Assembly: GCF_900109575.1 (NCBI RefSeq)
Contig: NZ_FOAF01000008.1
Coordinates: forward strand, 178,714-242,713
Direction of reading: 5' to 3'
DNA: 64,000 bases
DNA from: Olivibacter domesticus
GTDB taxonomy: Bacteria; Bacteroidota; Bacteroidia; Sphingobacteriales; Sphingobacteriaceae
The translations under genes and the position numbers were made by a program. The notes beneath the pieces were generated by a model. That model worked only from the letters and a program-made list of their open reading frames with translations. It was not told where the DNA came from and ran no database searches. This document shows, piece by piece, positions 1 through 8,797 of this stretch. The first letter of the stretch is position 1. Each line of letters starts with the position of its first letter.

Positions 1-891
1 CTTATTTTATTAAGTCAATGGTTTACCAAACAAGAACGCTCACGGGCTAACACCTTTTTAATTTTAGGTAACCCTGCTACCGTTTTGTGGATGTCGGTAT
101 TATCAGGGTATCTTATTCACGCCCTGGGCTGGCGGTGGATGTTTATTTTACAAGGCGCACCAGCAATTATATGGGCCTTTATATGGTGGCGCTTAATTGA
201 TGAAAAACCAAAGGACGCAAATTGGCTCATAGAAGAAGAACAGCTTGCTGTTGATGCCAAGTTACAAGAAGAACAGCAGTCTATAAAACCAGTGAAAAAT
301 TATGCGGAAGCCTTTAGATCTAAAATGGTTATTCTGTTATGTTTACAATATCTCCTGTGGAGTATGGGTTTATATGGGTTTGTGATGTGGCTCCCGTCGA
401 TCATTAAAGCTGCCCCAAACATGGATATTGTTACTACGGGTTGGCTCTCCGCAGTACCCTATGTACTGGCCATTTTGGCTATGCTGGGCGCATCCTATGC
501 ATCAGATAAAACATTGAATCGAAAACTTTTCATTTGGCCCTTTCTATTGGTTGGTGCATTGGCGTTCTATGGTTCTTATTTAATAGGTACATATAATTTT
601 TGGTTATCATTTACGCTTTTGGTCATTGCAGGCGGAGCCATGTATGCACCATACGGACCATTTTTTGCCGTTATTACAGAAGTGCTGCCAAAAAATGTGG
701 CTGGTGGTGCATTGGGGTTAATTAATAGTATGGGAGCATTGGGCTCTTTTGCAGGTGCCTACATTGTAGGATACCTAAATGGTCTCACCAAAGGTTTCGG
801 TGCATCCTACTTATTGATGGCGGGGACGCTGTTATTATCAGCTATCTTAACAATAATCGTTGTGAGAACGCCAAAAAAAGATTTATTGTAA
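1..891 (+). CDS. MFS transporter, C-terminal part (5' end outside window)
   Basis: The reading frame is open from base 1, so only the last 296 residues are present. It shows alternating hydrophobic segments (about six remaining membrane helices) and a long charged central loop (about residues 70-105), the layout of the second half of a 12-helix major facilitator. The motif WRWMFILQGAPAIIWAF, with the following DEKPKDANWL, resembles the anion:cation symporter branch (hexuronate, glucarate, galactonate type carriers), so a sugar acid or similar organic anion is the likely substrate; this is family inference. It ends 391 bases before a periplasmic sugar dehydrogenase pair and may share that sugar-use context. 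The N-terminal half needed for a firmer substrate call lies outside the window. Confidence 0.8.
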   Translation, partial: LILLSQWFTKQERSRANTFLILGNPATVLWMSVLSGYLIHALGWRWMFILQGAPAIIWAFIWWRLIDEKPKDANWLIEEEQLAVDAKLQEEQQSIKPVKNYAEAFRSKMVILLCLQYLLWSMGLYGFVMWLPSIIKAAPNMDIVTTGWLSAVPYVLAILAMLGASYASDKTLNRKLFIWPFLLVGALAFYGSYLIGTYNFWLSFTLLVIAGGAMYAPYGPFFAVITEVLPKNVAGGALGLINSMGALGSFAGAYIVGYLNGLTKGFGASYLLMAGTLLLSAILTIIVVRTPKKDLL

Positions 892-1012
892 CAAAAAAAT
901 TCCATTTGTATAAATAACGAGACTATTTTCTCGGTAAGACTTGTTTTTTCACGATGTAAACAACATTATGTTAATACTTGTTAATTGGACTGTGTTGTTT
1001 GGTTGTTTTTTT

Positions 1013-1020
1013 TATATTTG
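1013..1020 (+). promoter_or_regulatory. Candidate -7 promoter box
   Basis: TATATTTG matches the Bacteroidota -7 consensus TAnnTTTG. No good -33 TTTG lies 19-21 bases upstream. If used, it would give a leader of about 260 bases before the GMC oxidoreductase. Confidence 0.3.
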
Positions 1021-1112
1021 TTTCGTAAAACTTAAAAATACCAATTTTTTATCAAGGGTATGGCATAGATGAGGAGGGGGATTTTGATCGACGGTAAACT
1101 GATAAATATTTA

Positions 1113-1125
1113 TAAAAACGTTTTA
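1113..1125. promoter_or_regulatory. Candidate LacI-family operator
   Basis: TAAAAACGTTTTA is a perfect palindrome centred on CG, the typical geometry of LacI-family operators. It lies between the candidate promoter and the GMC oxidoreductase start. The window encodes one LacI-family protein (11148-12185), but that it binds here is inference. Confidence 0.35.
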
Positions 1126-1282
1126 GCAATGAGTTTTTTAATTAAAAAACCGAAATAAATAACTAACAATCTTTGTGTGGACGAAATATGATTAATTCGC
1201 CAGTTAAGGGAAACATAGGGAAATACGACTATTTTAATTGTTAAAGGTGTTATTGACCAAAAACTAAACAACAAATAAACAG

Positions 1283-3019
1283 ATGAAACACTTTGAAATA
1301 CAGGAGGACGAACAAGTTTACGATGCTATTGTAGTGGGTTCGGGTGCAGGAGGAGGTATGGCAGGGTATGTGCTTGCTCATGCCGGACTTAAGGTTTTAA
1401 TGTTAGAAGCGGGCCCTTTCTTTGATCCGGCCAAAGATGCTCTTCAATTGAGATGGCCTTGGGAATCTCCAAGACGTGGTGCATCAACAGTACGACCATT
1501 TGGAGATTTTGATGCTGCTTTTGGCGGATGGCAGTTAGAGGGTGAACCATATTCTACGGCTGACGGGACTGATTTTCAATGGTTTCGTGCACGCATGTTG
1601 GGAGGACGCACCAACCATTGGGGGCGTATTTCGTTGAGAATGGGGCCTGACGATTTTAAACCGACGGATGGTGTAACGGCTGAATGGCCAATTACCTATG
1701 ATGAGGTAAAGCCTTTTTACGACAAAGTTGATCGCCTTATTGGTGTTTATGGTACGGTAGAAGGACTCAAAAATGAACCTGATGGTATATTTCTTAAACC
1801 GCCAAAGCCTAGACTAAATGAACTGTTTATTAAACGCGGAGCAAAAAAGGCGGGTGTTACCGTGATTCCTGGTAGAGGCTCGGTATTAACGGAAGCACTT
1901 CCGGGTGTAAAAGGGCGAGGAACATGTTTTTATTGTGGACAATGTGGACGGAGTTGTAAAGTGTACGCCGATTTTTCTTCTTCTTCTTGCTTGGTAATCC
2001 CCGCTATGAAAACAAATAACCTGAAGGTTATTGACAATGCTATGGTACGGGAGGTTTTAACGAATGATGAAGGCATAGCAACAGGCGTATCTTACGTGAA
2101 TACGACCAATATGCAAGAGTATAGTGTCAGAGGGAAATTGGTTATTTTAGGAGCAAGTGCATGCGAATCGGCACGGCTTCTTCTTAATTCAAAATCAAGT
2201 GTGCATCCAGATGGCTTAGGTAACAGTAGCGGATTGGTAGGTAGGTATCTACATGACTCAACCGGATCTAGTATGTCGGGCTTTATTCCTGAGTTGATGG
2301 AACGAAAACGCTATAACGAAGATGGTACAGGGAGTGTCCATATTTATTCTCCTTGGTGGTTAGACAATAAAAAACTTGATTTTCCAAGAGGATATCATAT
2401 TGAATATGGTGGCGGTTTGCATATGCCTTCATATGGTTACCTTGATTGGGTTCCTAAAGTTAATGGTGCTGTTGCAGGAAAGGATGGTAAAAAGAAGGAA
2501 CAAGGGGGCTATGGAGTTTCATTAAAAAATGATTATCGACGTTTCTATGGTGCAAATGTCGGAATGGCTGGCAGAGGTACGGCTTTGGCACATAAAGACA
2601 ATTACTGTGAAATAGATCCTGCTAAAGTGGATAAATTTGGTATTCCGGTATTGCGTTTTCACTATAAGTGGGGTAGAGAGGAAGTGGCACAGGCAAAACA
2701 CATGCAAGAAACATTTCGATCTATCATGCATGAAATGGGAGCAATTATTACTTCACCTACCTATGGTGCAGATACTTCATATGGCTTAGAGGCACCCGGA
2801 AAAATAATTCATGAAGGAGGAACGGTAAGGATGGGTAATGACCCTAAAACATCGGTGGTCAATAAGTGGTGCCAATTGCATGATTGTAAAAATCTATTTG
2901 TGGTTGATGCTGCACCGTTTGTACAACAAGGAGACAAGAATTTGACGTGGACTATCCTTGCTTTATCCATGCGGACAGCAGAGCATATTTTAGAACAAAG
3001 AAGTAAACTAAACGTATAA
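1283..3019 (+). CDS. GMC family FAD-dependent sugar/glucoside dehydrogenase, large subunit
   Basis: 578 residues. The N-terminal Rossmann motif GSGAGGG (residues 19-25), followed by LMLEAGP, binds FAD. LGGRTNHWGRISLRMG is a GMC signature, and the C-terminal GMC_oxred_C block has EGGTVRMG and a late GDKNLTWTILALSMRTAEHI region with the catalytic His/Asn pair. A Cys cluster, CFYCGQCGRSC, sits where FAD-glucose dehydrogenase alpha subunits carry an iron-sulfur cluster. It lacks its own signal peptide; the partner subunit encoded 7 bases downstream has one, so the pair is probably exported together by Tat. Family members oxidise glucose, gluconate or the C3 of glucosides. Glucoside 3-dehydrogenase is plausible because such enzymes are known in Sphingobacterium and Flavobacterium, but the substrate is not proven here. 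Confidence 0.85.
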   Translation: MKHFEIQEDEQVYDAIVVGSGAGGGMAGYVLAHAGLKVLMLEAGPFFDPAKDALQLRWPWESPRRGASTVRPFGDFDAAFGGWQLEGEPYSTADGTDFQWFRARMLGGRTNHWGRISLRMGPDDFKPTDGVTAEWPITYDEVKPFYDKVDRLIGVYGTVEGLKNEPDGIFLKPPKPRLNELFIKRGAKKAGVTVIPGRGSVLTEALPGVKGRGTCFYCGQCGRSCKVYADFSSSSCLVIPAMKTNNLKVIDNAMVREVLTNDEGIATGVSYVNTTNMQEYSVRGKLVILGASACESARLLLNSKSSVHPDGLGNSSGLVGRYLHDSTGSSMSGFIPELMERKRYNEDGTGSVHIYSPWWLDNKKLDFPRGYHIEYGGGLHMPSYGYLDWVPKVNGAVAGKDGKKKEQGGYGVSLKNDYRRFYGANVGMAGRGTALAHKDNYCEIDPAKVDKFGIPVLRFHYKWGREEVAQAKHMQETFRSIMHEMGAIITSPTYGADTSYGLEAPGKIIHEGGTVRMGNDPKTSVVNKWCQLHDCKNLFVVDAAPFVQQGDKNLTWTILALSMRTAEHILEQRSKLNV

Positions 3020-3026
3020 CAACGAT

Positions 3027-3659
3027 ATGAACAGAAGAGACACGATAAAGGTCCTCGGCCTTACAACGGTTGGCACTGGTTTATTATTAGAGTCGTGTGG
3101 GCCAGAGAATTCAAATAAACAAGTAGATAATGCAGCAGGTGAAGTTAAAAAGCTTGCTGGGGTACAAGAGTTTGAACATGAGCGAAATGCGAAGTTAAAT
3201 AGCGAGCGTTTTTTTACCGATGCAGAAATGGCAACTATCACCCTTTTAGCAGACATTATTATCCCAAAAGATGATTTCTCAGAAAGTGCTTCGAAAGCAG
3301 GGGTGCCTGATTTTATCGAGTTTATGGTGAAAGATATTCCAGCTTATAAGTTGCCCATGCGCGGCGGACTAAAATGGCTTGATATACAATGTTTGAAGCG
3401 GTATAAACATGCTTTTATTGACTGCGATGAAAAGCAGCAACTAAGTATCTTGGATGAAATAGCTTATCCAGCGAAGGCCAAGCCCGAGATGCAACAAGGG
3501 GTGGCATTTTTTGATCTCATGCGTAACCTAACTGCTTCTGGTTTTTTCACAAGTGAAATAGGAGTTAAAGATATTGGTTATGTGGGTAATAGGCCCCAAT
3601 TGTGGGAAGGGGTACCTGCAGATGTATTAAAACAATACGGATTCACAGAGGAATCTTAA
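3027..3659 (+). CDS. Gluconate 2-dehydrogenase subunit 3 family protein (Tat lipoprotein)
   Basis: 210 residues, 7 bases after the GMC subunit, so clearly the same operon. The N-terminus has a twin arginine (MNRRDTIKVLG) followed by a hydrophobic stretch and a lipobox-like LLESC with Cys24, predicting Tat export and lipidation. The body (FFTDAEMATITLLADIIIPKD and following) fits the gluconate 2-dehydrogenase subunit 3 family, the small chaperone/export subunit of FAD sugar dehydrogenases. Its likely job is to carry the GMC subunit across the membrane and anchor it. No cytochrome c electron acceptor gene follows, so the electron acceptor lies elsewhere. Confidence 0.85.
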   Translation: MNRRDTIKVLGLTTVGTGLLLESCGPENSNKQVDNAAGEVKKLAGVQEFEHERNAKLNSERFFTDAEMATITLLADIIIPKDDFSESASKAGVPDFIEFMVKDIPAYKLPMRGGLKWLDIQCLKRYKHAFIDCDEKQQLSILDEIAYPAKAKPEMQQGVAFFDLMRNLTASGFFTSEIGVKDIGYVGNRPQLWEGVPADVLKQYGFTEES

Positions 3660-3690
3660 TCTTGGTGCTGAAATAAATGGCTGAAAATTA

Positions 3691-3739
3691 AGAGCGTGTA
3701 TCAAGTTTATCATATCGATCAACACGAGATACACGCTCT
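3691..3739. terminator. Hairpin, probable terminator of the GMC operon
   Basis: AGAGCGTGTATC (3691-3702) is the exact reverse complement of 3728-3739, giving a 12-bp stem with a 25-base loop, 31 bases after the subunit 3 stop. Only a short T run follows, so it may be a weak terminator or an mRNA-stabilising hairpin. Confidence 0.5.
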
Positions 3740-3803
3740 CTTTGAACCTTAGAAACACCTTCCAACCGTGTGGTGTTTTCGTTCAAATCAGAATTTTACT
3801 ATT

Positions 3804-3939
3804 CTAATGAATATCAAAGTGTACGCTGAAGAATCGAAGGGTAGGGGCACTTAATGATGAGACTGCTTCTCCAACTTTATATTTAGCAGATCCGTTAAAA
3901 CGTTCTAAATTGTTATTGCGAAAGGAAAAGATAGGTTAT
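3804..3939 (-). pseudogene. Possible 3' remnant of a decayed gene
   Basis: On the minus strand an open stretch of roughly 40 codons ends at a TAG at 3804-3806 with a beta-strand-like tail (LRFFSVHFDIH). An in-frame stop cuts it off upstream and I see no start. It reads like the C-terminal tail of a secreted beta-rich protein, but I cannot name the family. The rest of 3660-3990 apart from the hairpin looks non-coding. Confidence 0.2.
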
Positions 3940-3990
3940 AAAGAGAAGCAATCTCTTGGATCAAAAGCGACAAATGTCGCACATCAGAAG

Positions 3991-4458
3991 CTAGCCATTT
4001 TGATTTGCTTCTTTTTCTTTTACTATTTCAATCTCATAAGCTTGCAATCCTTTAGGGCTTTTCTGCACCTTAAAAGCAACTGCATCATCCAGTTTTATCT
4101 CTTTTGGAGCATCTGAAATCAGAAAGAAAACACGCTCACCATGATTTGTATTAATGAAACCATAACCTCTTTCGTCATTATAAAATTTCACTTTGCCCTG
4201 AATCAAATCATCTCCTTCAACCATTTTGGGAGTACTGATCATGATTTCTTCTAACTTAACGTTAGATTTTTTAACTTCTAATGGTTTCTGAGTGGTTATA
4301 TTTCCATTCTCATCCACATAGGCTAACATATCCTCAAACGATTTTCCCTTATTAGAATTCGTGAGTCTATTTTCTTTTTTTAGCTCTTTTTCTTTCTTTT
4401 TCTGTTCACGTTTTTTGTTCTGTTCTTTTTTACGAAATGTTTCTTGGCTTCTACCCAT
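3991..4458 (-). CDS. Cold-shock domain protein with charged N-terminal tail
   Basis: 155 residues. The N-terminal third (MGRSQETFRKKEQNKKREQ and following) is a Lys/Glu-rich, probably helical or disordered RNA-binding tail. The cold-shock domain occupies about residues 85-145, with GKVKFYNDERGYGFI carrying the RNP1-like element. The RNP2 position is VFFLIS rather than the common VFVHIS, so one aromatic/His contact differs. This tail-plus-CSD layout is common in Bacteroidota, where it is thought to act as an RNA chaperone or translation modulator. A -7 box about 100 bases upstream predicts a long leader, as expected for cold-shock mRNAs. Confidence 0.85.
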   Translation of the reverse strand: MGRSQETFRKKEQNKKREQKKKEKELKKENRLTNSNKGKSFEDMLAYVDENGNITTQKPLEVKKSNVKLEEIMISTPKMVEGDDLIQGKVKFYNDERGYGFINTNHGERVFFLISDAPKEIKLDDAVAFKVQKSPKGLQAYEIEIVKEKEANQNG

Positions 4459-4555
4459 ATATTTTTTTAAAGTTTAAATTTTAAATCGACCTGGATTACA
4501 ATGAAGGAAGACCTGAGAAAGGTAGGTCTGGAGACAGAGTAAGTATGGTTTTCAT

Positions 4556-4563
4556 CAAAGATA
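4556..4563 (-). promoter_or_regulatory. Candidate -7 box for the cold-shock gene
   Basis: The minus strand reads TATCTTTG, matching TAnnTTTG. The predicted leader of about 90 bases is long, typical of cold-shock mRNAs. No clear -33 box is seen. Confidence 0.45.
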
Positions 4564-4695
4564 CAAAAAAATAATTAAGCAGGTGTTTAATTATCACGGA
4601 CGAGCTTTTGGATAGAAGGAAAGTCGAATGGAAAAGACTGTCTTTCAATTGTAAATTCAGGGTATTCTGGGATGGTTTCTCATTCAAAAGCAAAA

Positions 4696-4703
4696 TATCT
4701 TTG
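4696..4703 (+). promoter_or_regulatory. Candidate -7 box that decides the downstream start
   Basis: TATCTTTG matches TAnnTTTG and lies 28 bases before the ATG at 4732. An upstream in-frame ATG at 4672 would precede this promoter, so 4732 is preferred as the start. Confidence 0.5.
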
Positions 4704-4731
4704 CATATATGATTTTCACAAAAAAAATAAA

Positions 4732-5433
4732 ATGAAACGGAAATGTATTATTTTTCTAATGGCATTGATCGTTGGTGCCGTTATATTTGGGAATACTCCT
4801 AAAAGGCAAATGGCTAACCAGGAAATGCCTAAAGTGGAAGGATGGTTCTTCAGATCAGTAAGTGGCTATCCGGTCTCTATTGTTTTTGAACCAATTGCAC
4901 TTTTTAAGAACGGTGATTATTTTGAAGTAGGAGAAGAACCGCTGGAAGAATTGGATATAGAAGTTTCTAAAATTAAAAAGCCCGAAGCGTGGGGAAGGTG
5001 GAACTTAACAAATGGAACTTACTTTCTTACCAATAGCAAAGGTAAAACGCACGGATATAAGTTAGGCGAAGGTAACTGGTTTCCCGCCTTTGGCTATGAA
5101 GATACATTCAAACTAAAACAACAATACGAACGTACCAGTGGAGGTGATTATGGTAATGGTACACAATCATTAGCCATCAGTAAGATTCGTTTCTTAGATG
5201 ATAATCTGTTTACTGAGGGGCTGAATACCGGAATCGCTACACCGAATGCTGCTGCTTGGAAAAAAAGCGAGCATGCAGGTACCTATAAGATAAAGGGCCA
5301 TACACTAATTCTCCACTATACTAATGGAAAAGAAATTCATCGATCTTTCGCAATAGGGGCCTCAGGCCGCCCCCCAAAACCTACCACTAACATGATCTTT
5401 ATTGGGGGAGATGCATTTATTGATAATGAATAG
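4732..5433 (+). CDS. Exported protein of unknown function
   Basis: 233 residues from the chosen ATG. That start puts a clean signal peptide or anchor at the N-terminus (MKRKCIIFLMALIVGAVIFG). The remainder is soluble, rich in Gly, Lys and aromatic residues, with repeated beta-strand-like segments (GWFFRSVSGYPVSIVFEP, YFEVGEEPLEELD). I do not recognise a family. An in-frame ATG 60 bases upstream is rejected because a -7 box lies between the two and because the longer form would bury the signal sequence. It stands alone between the divergent cold-shock gene and a small membrane protein gene. A role in the envelope is likely only from its export signal. Confidence 0.6.
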   Translation: MKRKCIIFLMALIVGAVIFGNTPKRQMANQEMPKVEGWFFRSVSGYPVSIVFEPIALFKNGDYFEVGEEPLEELDIEVSKIKKPEAWGRWNLTNGTYFLTNSKGKTHGYKLGEGNWFPAFGYEDTFKLKQQYERTSGGDYGNGTQSLAISKIRFLDDNLFTEGLNTGIATPNAAAWKKSEHAGTYKIKGHTLILHYTNGKEIHRSFAIGASGRPPKPTTNMIFIGGDAFIDNE

Positions 5434-5530
5434 AAATTGCTTTAAGGTAATTGTTTCTATTATAGTGATATAAGAACAAACCGCTTACTTGTTGGTTAAA
5501 TTAATAGTAACAATTTAATAATAGCGGACT

Positions 5531-5692
5531 ATGATCAATTATTTCATAATTGCTTTGGTGTTGACTGTTGTAATCGTCTCGCTAATTTTGTATCTGCGGA
5601 GAAATGCTAGGGACAAAAAATCCTTAGGAGAGGGGTTGAACAGTCAGGACATAAAACCGGGCAGGCATGATAAAGATGATCAGGATACGTAG
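5531..5692 (+). CDS. Small single-span membrane protein
   Basis: 53 residues, ATG to TAG. A hydrophobic N-terminal helix (residues 3-22, FIIALVLTVVIVSLILYL) is followed by a basic stop-transfer (RRNARDKK) and an acidic/basic hydrophilic tail ending HDKDDQDT. The order helix, Arg pair, charged tail predicts an inner-membrane protein with a cytoplasmic tail. Similar short proteins are common in Pedobacter/Sphingobacterium genomes, though I know of no function. It is followed by a rho-independent-type hairpin, which supports an expressed unit. Confidence 0.6.
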   Translation: MINYFIIALVLTVVIVSLILYLRRNARDKKSLGEGLNSQDIKPGRHDKDDQDT

Positions 5693-5706
5693 TTTTAGTT
5701 TTGGCG

Positions 5707-5730
5707 AACCCCCACTTAATGTGGGTTTTT
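5707..5730. terminator. Terminator between convergent genes
   Basis: CCCAC (5711-5715) pairs with GTGGG (5721-5725) around TTAAT, preceded by AA and followed by TTTTT. It sits between the small membrane protein stop and the converging dehydrogenase stop at 5738, and could serve both directions. Confidence 0.6.
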
Positions 5731-5737
5731 ATATATT

Positions 5738-8026
5738 CTAACTAGTCAAATCAATAGGTAATTTATAAATACGCTTACCCGTAGCGGCGTAAATAGCGTT
5801 ACATAACGCCGGAGTAAAGGGCGGAACAGGTGGTTCTCCTACGCCTGTTGGTTTTGCTTCACTGTCGATAATATGTACATGAATTTGCTTTGGAGATTCG
5901 GGCATTCTGATAATTTGGTAACCATCATAATTGTTTTGGACAACCCTGCCGTTTTTAACAGTGATTTCACTTTTCAGTGCTAAACTCGCTGAAAATTGTG
6001 CACCGCCCTCAAATTGTGATTTCACTCGATCAATATTCACGGCTGTTCCACAATCTACTGCATAATGGACATTGTGAATGCTGATTTTTTTGTTGCTATC
6101 TACAGAAACTTCTACAATACAAGCCACATAGGTTAAAAAGCTCCTATGAGCCGCAAATCCAAGTGCCGATCCGGAAGACAGCTTTTTGCCCCAGCCAGCT
6201 TCTTTTGCCACACGTTGGATAACATTCTTCATCCGTGCTGTTTCCCATGGGTAGTCTGAAATATTTTCGCCATAGTTTGTATAAGTACCATTTACCATCT
6301 CTTCATTAAAGGTAATGCTTCGGTCATCACCTAATAATTCCAGTGCTTGGGCTATTGGGTCCATCTTGCGAGCTTCTGCTATCTCATCGAGCATCGTGCC
6401 GATCGCAAACACCTGAGGTATGTTGCGTACAGATCTGAGCCAACCAATACGTAGATGTGCTTTAGCATCATGGGTTTCTACTTTTATAGACGGGACATTG
6501 TATGGGAAATCAGTTGCTCCTTGGCCTAACTCACCATCTGCTGCTTGTAATACAGCTGCATCAAAAGTAGCACTAATTGAAGGATAGGCGATATGGTGGT
6601 TCCAACCACTCAATTTATTGTCTTGATCTATTGTAGCCACTATTCTTTGCACGCTTAAAGCATGAAAAAAGTCGTGGTGGAGATCATCTTCTCTGGTCCA
6701 TTGTACTTTAATAGGCAATCCAGATTCTTTGGCAAGTATCGCAGCTTCTACGATAAAATCTGGCTTAGATTTTCTTCCAAAACCACCACCCAATAGCGTT
6801 ACGTTAACTTTTACCTTTTCGGCATTTATACCGAGCGCACTAGCAACAGCGTCTCTAGCGCCTTGTGGATGCTGGGTAGGCGCCCAAATCTCACAGCTTC
6901 CATTCTTTATTACCGCTAAGGCATTAGGCGGTTCTACGGTAGCGTGAGCTAAATAAGGCGCAATATAAGTGTGTTCAATTAATTGTTTGGCACCCGCTTT
7001 TGCCTTATTGAAATCGCCACGATTTCTTCTCAATGTTCCACTTTTTTGTACTTCTTGCGTCAATTCTTCCAGCTGTTTAGTTGAATCATATTGAGCATTA
7101 GGTCCTAAATCCCATTCTACTTCGAGCGCATCGCGCCCTTTAATAGCAGCCCAGGTATTTTCAGCAATTACCGCTACACCGCTTAAAGGCTTTTCGATCG
7201 TAGGTGGAATGTCTCCTCCTTTAATCGGGATAACTTTTATTACACCAGGTATGCTGAGTGTTTTCTTATCATCAAATGATTTTACTTTTCCACCCAAGGT
7301 CGGACAGCGTTTTATTACCGCTATTTTCATGTTTTCTACTACAGCATCGATACCAAAAATGGCTTTACCACTAACAATATCATGCAGGTCTATAATAGGC
7401 GTTTGATGGCCTATCATATTAAATTGAGTTCGATCTTTGAGCTTTATATCTTTTAGGGCTGGGATGGGTGAATTTTTTGCAGTTTCTACCAGCTCCCCGA
7501 AGCCGATTGATTTATTTGATGTTTTATGAATTACCTGGCTATTCTCCGTATCACATTCTGTTATAGGTACATCCCACTTTTGGGCAGCAGCTTGTATGAG
7601 TAGTAGTTTCGCTATGGCTCCTGCTTCACGCATGGGTTTATAGAACATTCTGACAGAAAAAGAACCGTCTGTATTCTGACTTCCATAGGTCTTTTCATCT
7701 CCTTCTGCCTGAATAATACGTACTTTACTCCAGTTGGCTCCCAGCTCATCTGCAACAATAAGGGGAAGGGAAGTGCGGATACCTTGTCCCATTTCTGATC
7801 GATGCGCAATAATGACGACCTCGCCATCAGACGTAATTCTTAGGTATACATTAGGAGCTAAAGTGGAGATTTTCTTTCCTTTTTCATTGCAACTGAAGAA
7901 ATTTATACCAAGTACCAATCCGCCGGTTAACATTCCACCGATTTTTATGAAATCTCTTCTGGATGCTTTAAACACTTGCGAACTTACATCTTTTGACTTT
8001 TTTTGAAAAGGTGCTAGAATATTCAT
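5738..8026 (-). CDS. Molybdopterin-binding aldehyde/isoquinoline oxidoreductase, large subunit (IorB-like)
   Basis: 762 residues, Tat substrate: SRRDFIKIGG (twin Arg at residues 23-24) followed by a hydrophobic stretch. Xanthine-oxidase-family molybdenum domains follow, with VTLLGGGFGRKSKPDF for cofactor binding and the C-terminal GVGEPPVPPFTPA, whose Glu is the conserved catalytic residue of the family. The size and Tat signal fit the periplasmic two-subunit type (isoquinoline 1-oxidoreductase/aldehyde dehydrogenase) rather than cytosolic xanthine dehydrogenase. It is encoded just after its 2Fe-2S partner (28-base gap). It probably hydroxylates or oxidises an aldehyde or N-heterocycle in the periplasm; the substrate cannot be read from sequence. 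Confidence 0.88.
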   Translation of the reverse strand: MNILAPFQKKSKDVSSQVFKASRRDFIKIGGMLTGGLVLGINFFSCNEKGKKISTLAPNVYLRITSDGEVVIIAHRSEMGQGIRTSLPLIVADELGANWSKVRIIQAEGDEKTYGSQNTDGSFSVRMFYKPMREAGAIAKLLLIQAAAQKWDVPITECDTENSQVIHKTSNKSIGFGELVETAKNSPIPALKDIKLKDRTQFNMIGHQTPIIDLHDIVSGKAIFGIDAVVENMKIAVIKRCPTLGGKVKSFDDKKTLSIPGVIKVIPIKGGDIPPTIEKPLSGVAVIAENTWAAIKGRDALEVEWDLGPNAQYDSTKQLEELTQEVQKSGTLRRNRGDFNKAKAGAKQLIEHTYIAPYLAHATVEPPNALAVIKNGSCEIWAPTQHPQGARDAVASALGINAEKVKVNVTLLGGGFGRKSKPDFIVEAAILAKESGLPIKVQWTREDDLHHDFFHALSVQRIVATIDQDNKLSGWNHHIAYPSISATFDAAVLQAADGELGQGATDFPYNVPSIKVETHDAKAHLRIGWLRSVRNIPQVFAIGTMLDEIAEARKMDPIAQALELLGDDRSITFNEEMVNGTYTNYGENISDYPWETARMKNVIQRVAKEAGWGKKLSSGSALGFAAHRSFLTYVACIVEVSVDSNKKISIHNVHYAVDCGTAVNIDRVKSQFEGGAQFSASLALKSEITVKNGRVVQNNYDGYQIIRMPESPKQIHVHIIDSEAKPTGVGEPPVPPFTPALCNAIYAATGKRIYKLPIDLTS

Positions 8027-8054
8027 GGAATCAACAATCTTTTAAGTAAATGTG

Positions 8055-8513
8055 TTAACTTTCGGCGGCTACGCTGAGAATAGCTTCTTTAATACGGTTG
8101 TATGTCCCGCATCGGCAAAGATTACCTTGCATCGCTTGTTCAATTTCTTGTTCGGATGGAGAAGAATTGCTTTTTAAAAGTGCTACAGCATTCATAATCT
8201 GGCCGGTTTGGCAATAACCACATTGCGGAACAACATATTTTTCCCAAGCTTGCTGGACGGGGTGATTGCCTTCTTCTGATATCCCTTCGATAGTGGTAAT
8301 CTTACCTTTTCCTACAGCTGAAATGGGAAAACTACATGATCGGATAGCCGTATCATCTAAATTGACTGTACATGCACCGCAAAGCGCCTTGCCACAACCA
8401 AACTTTGTACCTTTCATAGCTAGTACATCTCGTAAAACCCATAACAATGGCATGTCATCCATCACGTCCACTTCATGCGTTTTACCATTTACTTGAATAG
8501 AATATTTTGCCAT
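8055..8513 (-). CDS. 2Fe-2S subunit of the molybdenum oxidoreductase (IorA-like)
   Basis: 152 residues. The N-terminal plant-ferredoxin-like domain carries C40, C45, C48 and C60 (CGKALCGAC then C). The C-terminal helical domain carries the second cluster, with CGYCQTGQ and CRCG. This is the standard small subunit of xanthine-oxidase-family enzymes, passing electrons from the molybdenum centre. It has no signal peptide and is expected to be co-exported with the Tat-bearing large subunit encoded next. It is the first gene of the two-gene minus-strand operon. Confidence 0.9.
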   Translation of the reverse strand: MAKYSIQVNGKTHEVDVMDDMPLLWVLRDVLAMKGTKFGCGKALCGACTVNLDDTAIRSCSFPISAVGKGKITTIEGISEEGNHPVQQAWEKYVVPQCGYCQTGQIMNAVALLKSNSSPSEQEIEQAMQGNLCRCGTYNRIKEAILSVAAES

Positions 8514-8625
8514 GTTGTTTTAAGATTGTTTGTTTAGTTCTTATTAATTTATATATAGCAAAGATGACTTTTAGTGAAGCATTGGAAACTTGTTTGTTGC
8601 CTTAAAAATAGGAAAAATCTATAAA

Positions 8626-8633
8626 CAAACTTA
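8626..8633 (-). promoter_or_regulatory. Candidate -7 box for the 2Fe-2S/Mo operon
   Basis: The minus strand reads TAAGTTTG, matching TAnnTTTG, about 113 bases before the 2Fe-2S subunit start. There is no convincing -33 box. Confidence 0.3.
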
Positions 8634-8797
8634 TAGAAAATATCTAAATATTATCTTATAAAGGGTACTAATAAATTACGAAGCATATAGAACACGCTCA
8701 GCGTAGGAAAAAGATTCGAATGTTGAACCTGAATACCGTCTTTTTATTCTTTTCAAGCATCTTTTGTGGCTATTGAAAGTCATTTGTAAAAATATTT

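Larger units (their letters stand above)
892..1282. other. Intergenic region upstream of the GMC dehydrogenase
   Basis: The 391 bases hold no convincing reading frame. They contain a -7-like box at 1013-1020, a CG-centred palindrome at 1113-1125 and an 18-base AT-rich perfect palindrome at 1133-1150. Together these suggest a long regulated leader for the dehydrogenase genes that follow. Confidence 0.5.

Noticed and set aside
3910..4116. 68-codon frame upstream of the cold-shock gene
   Set aside because: It overlaps the 3' end of the cold-shock gene in antisense, has no domain, and starts at a TTG with no promoter.
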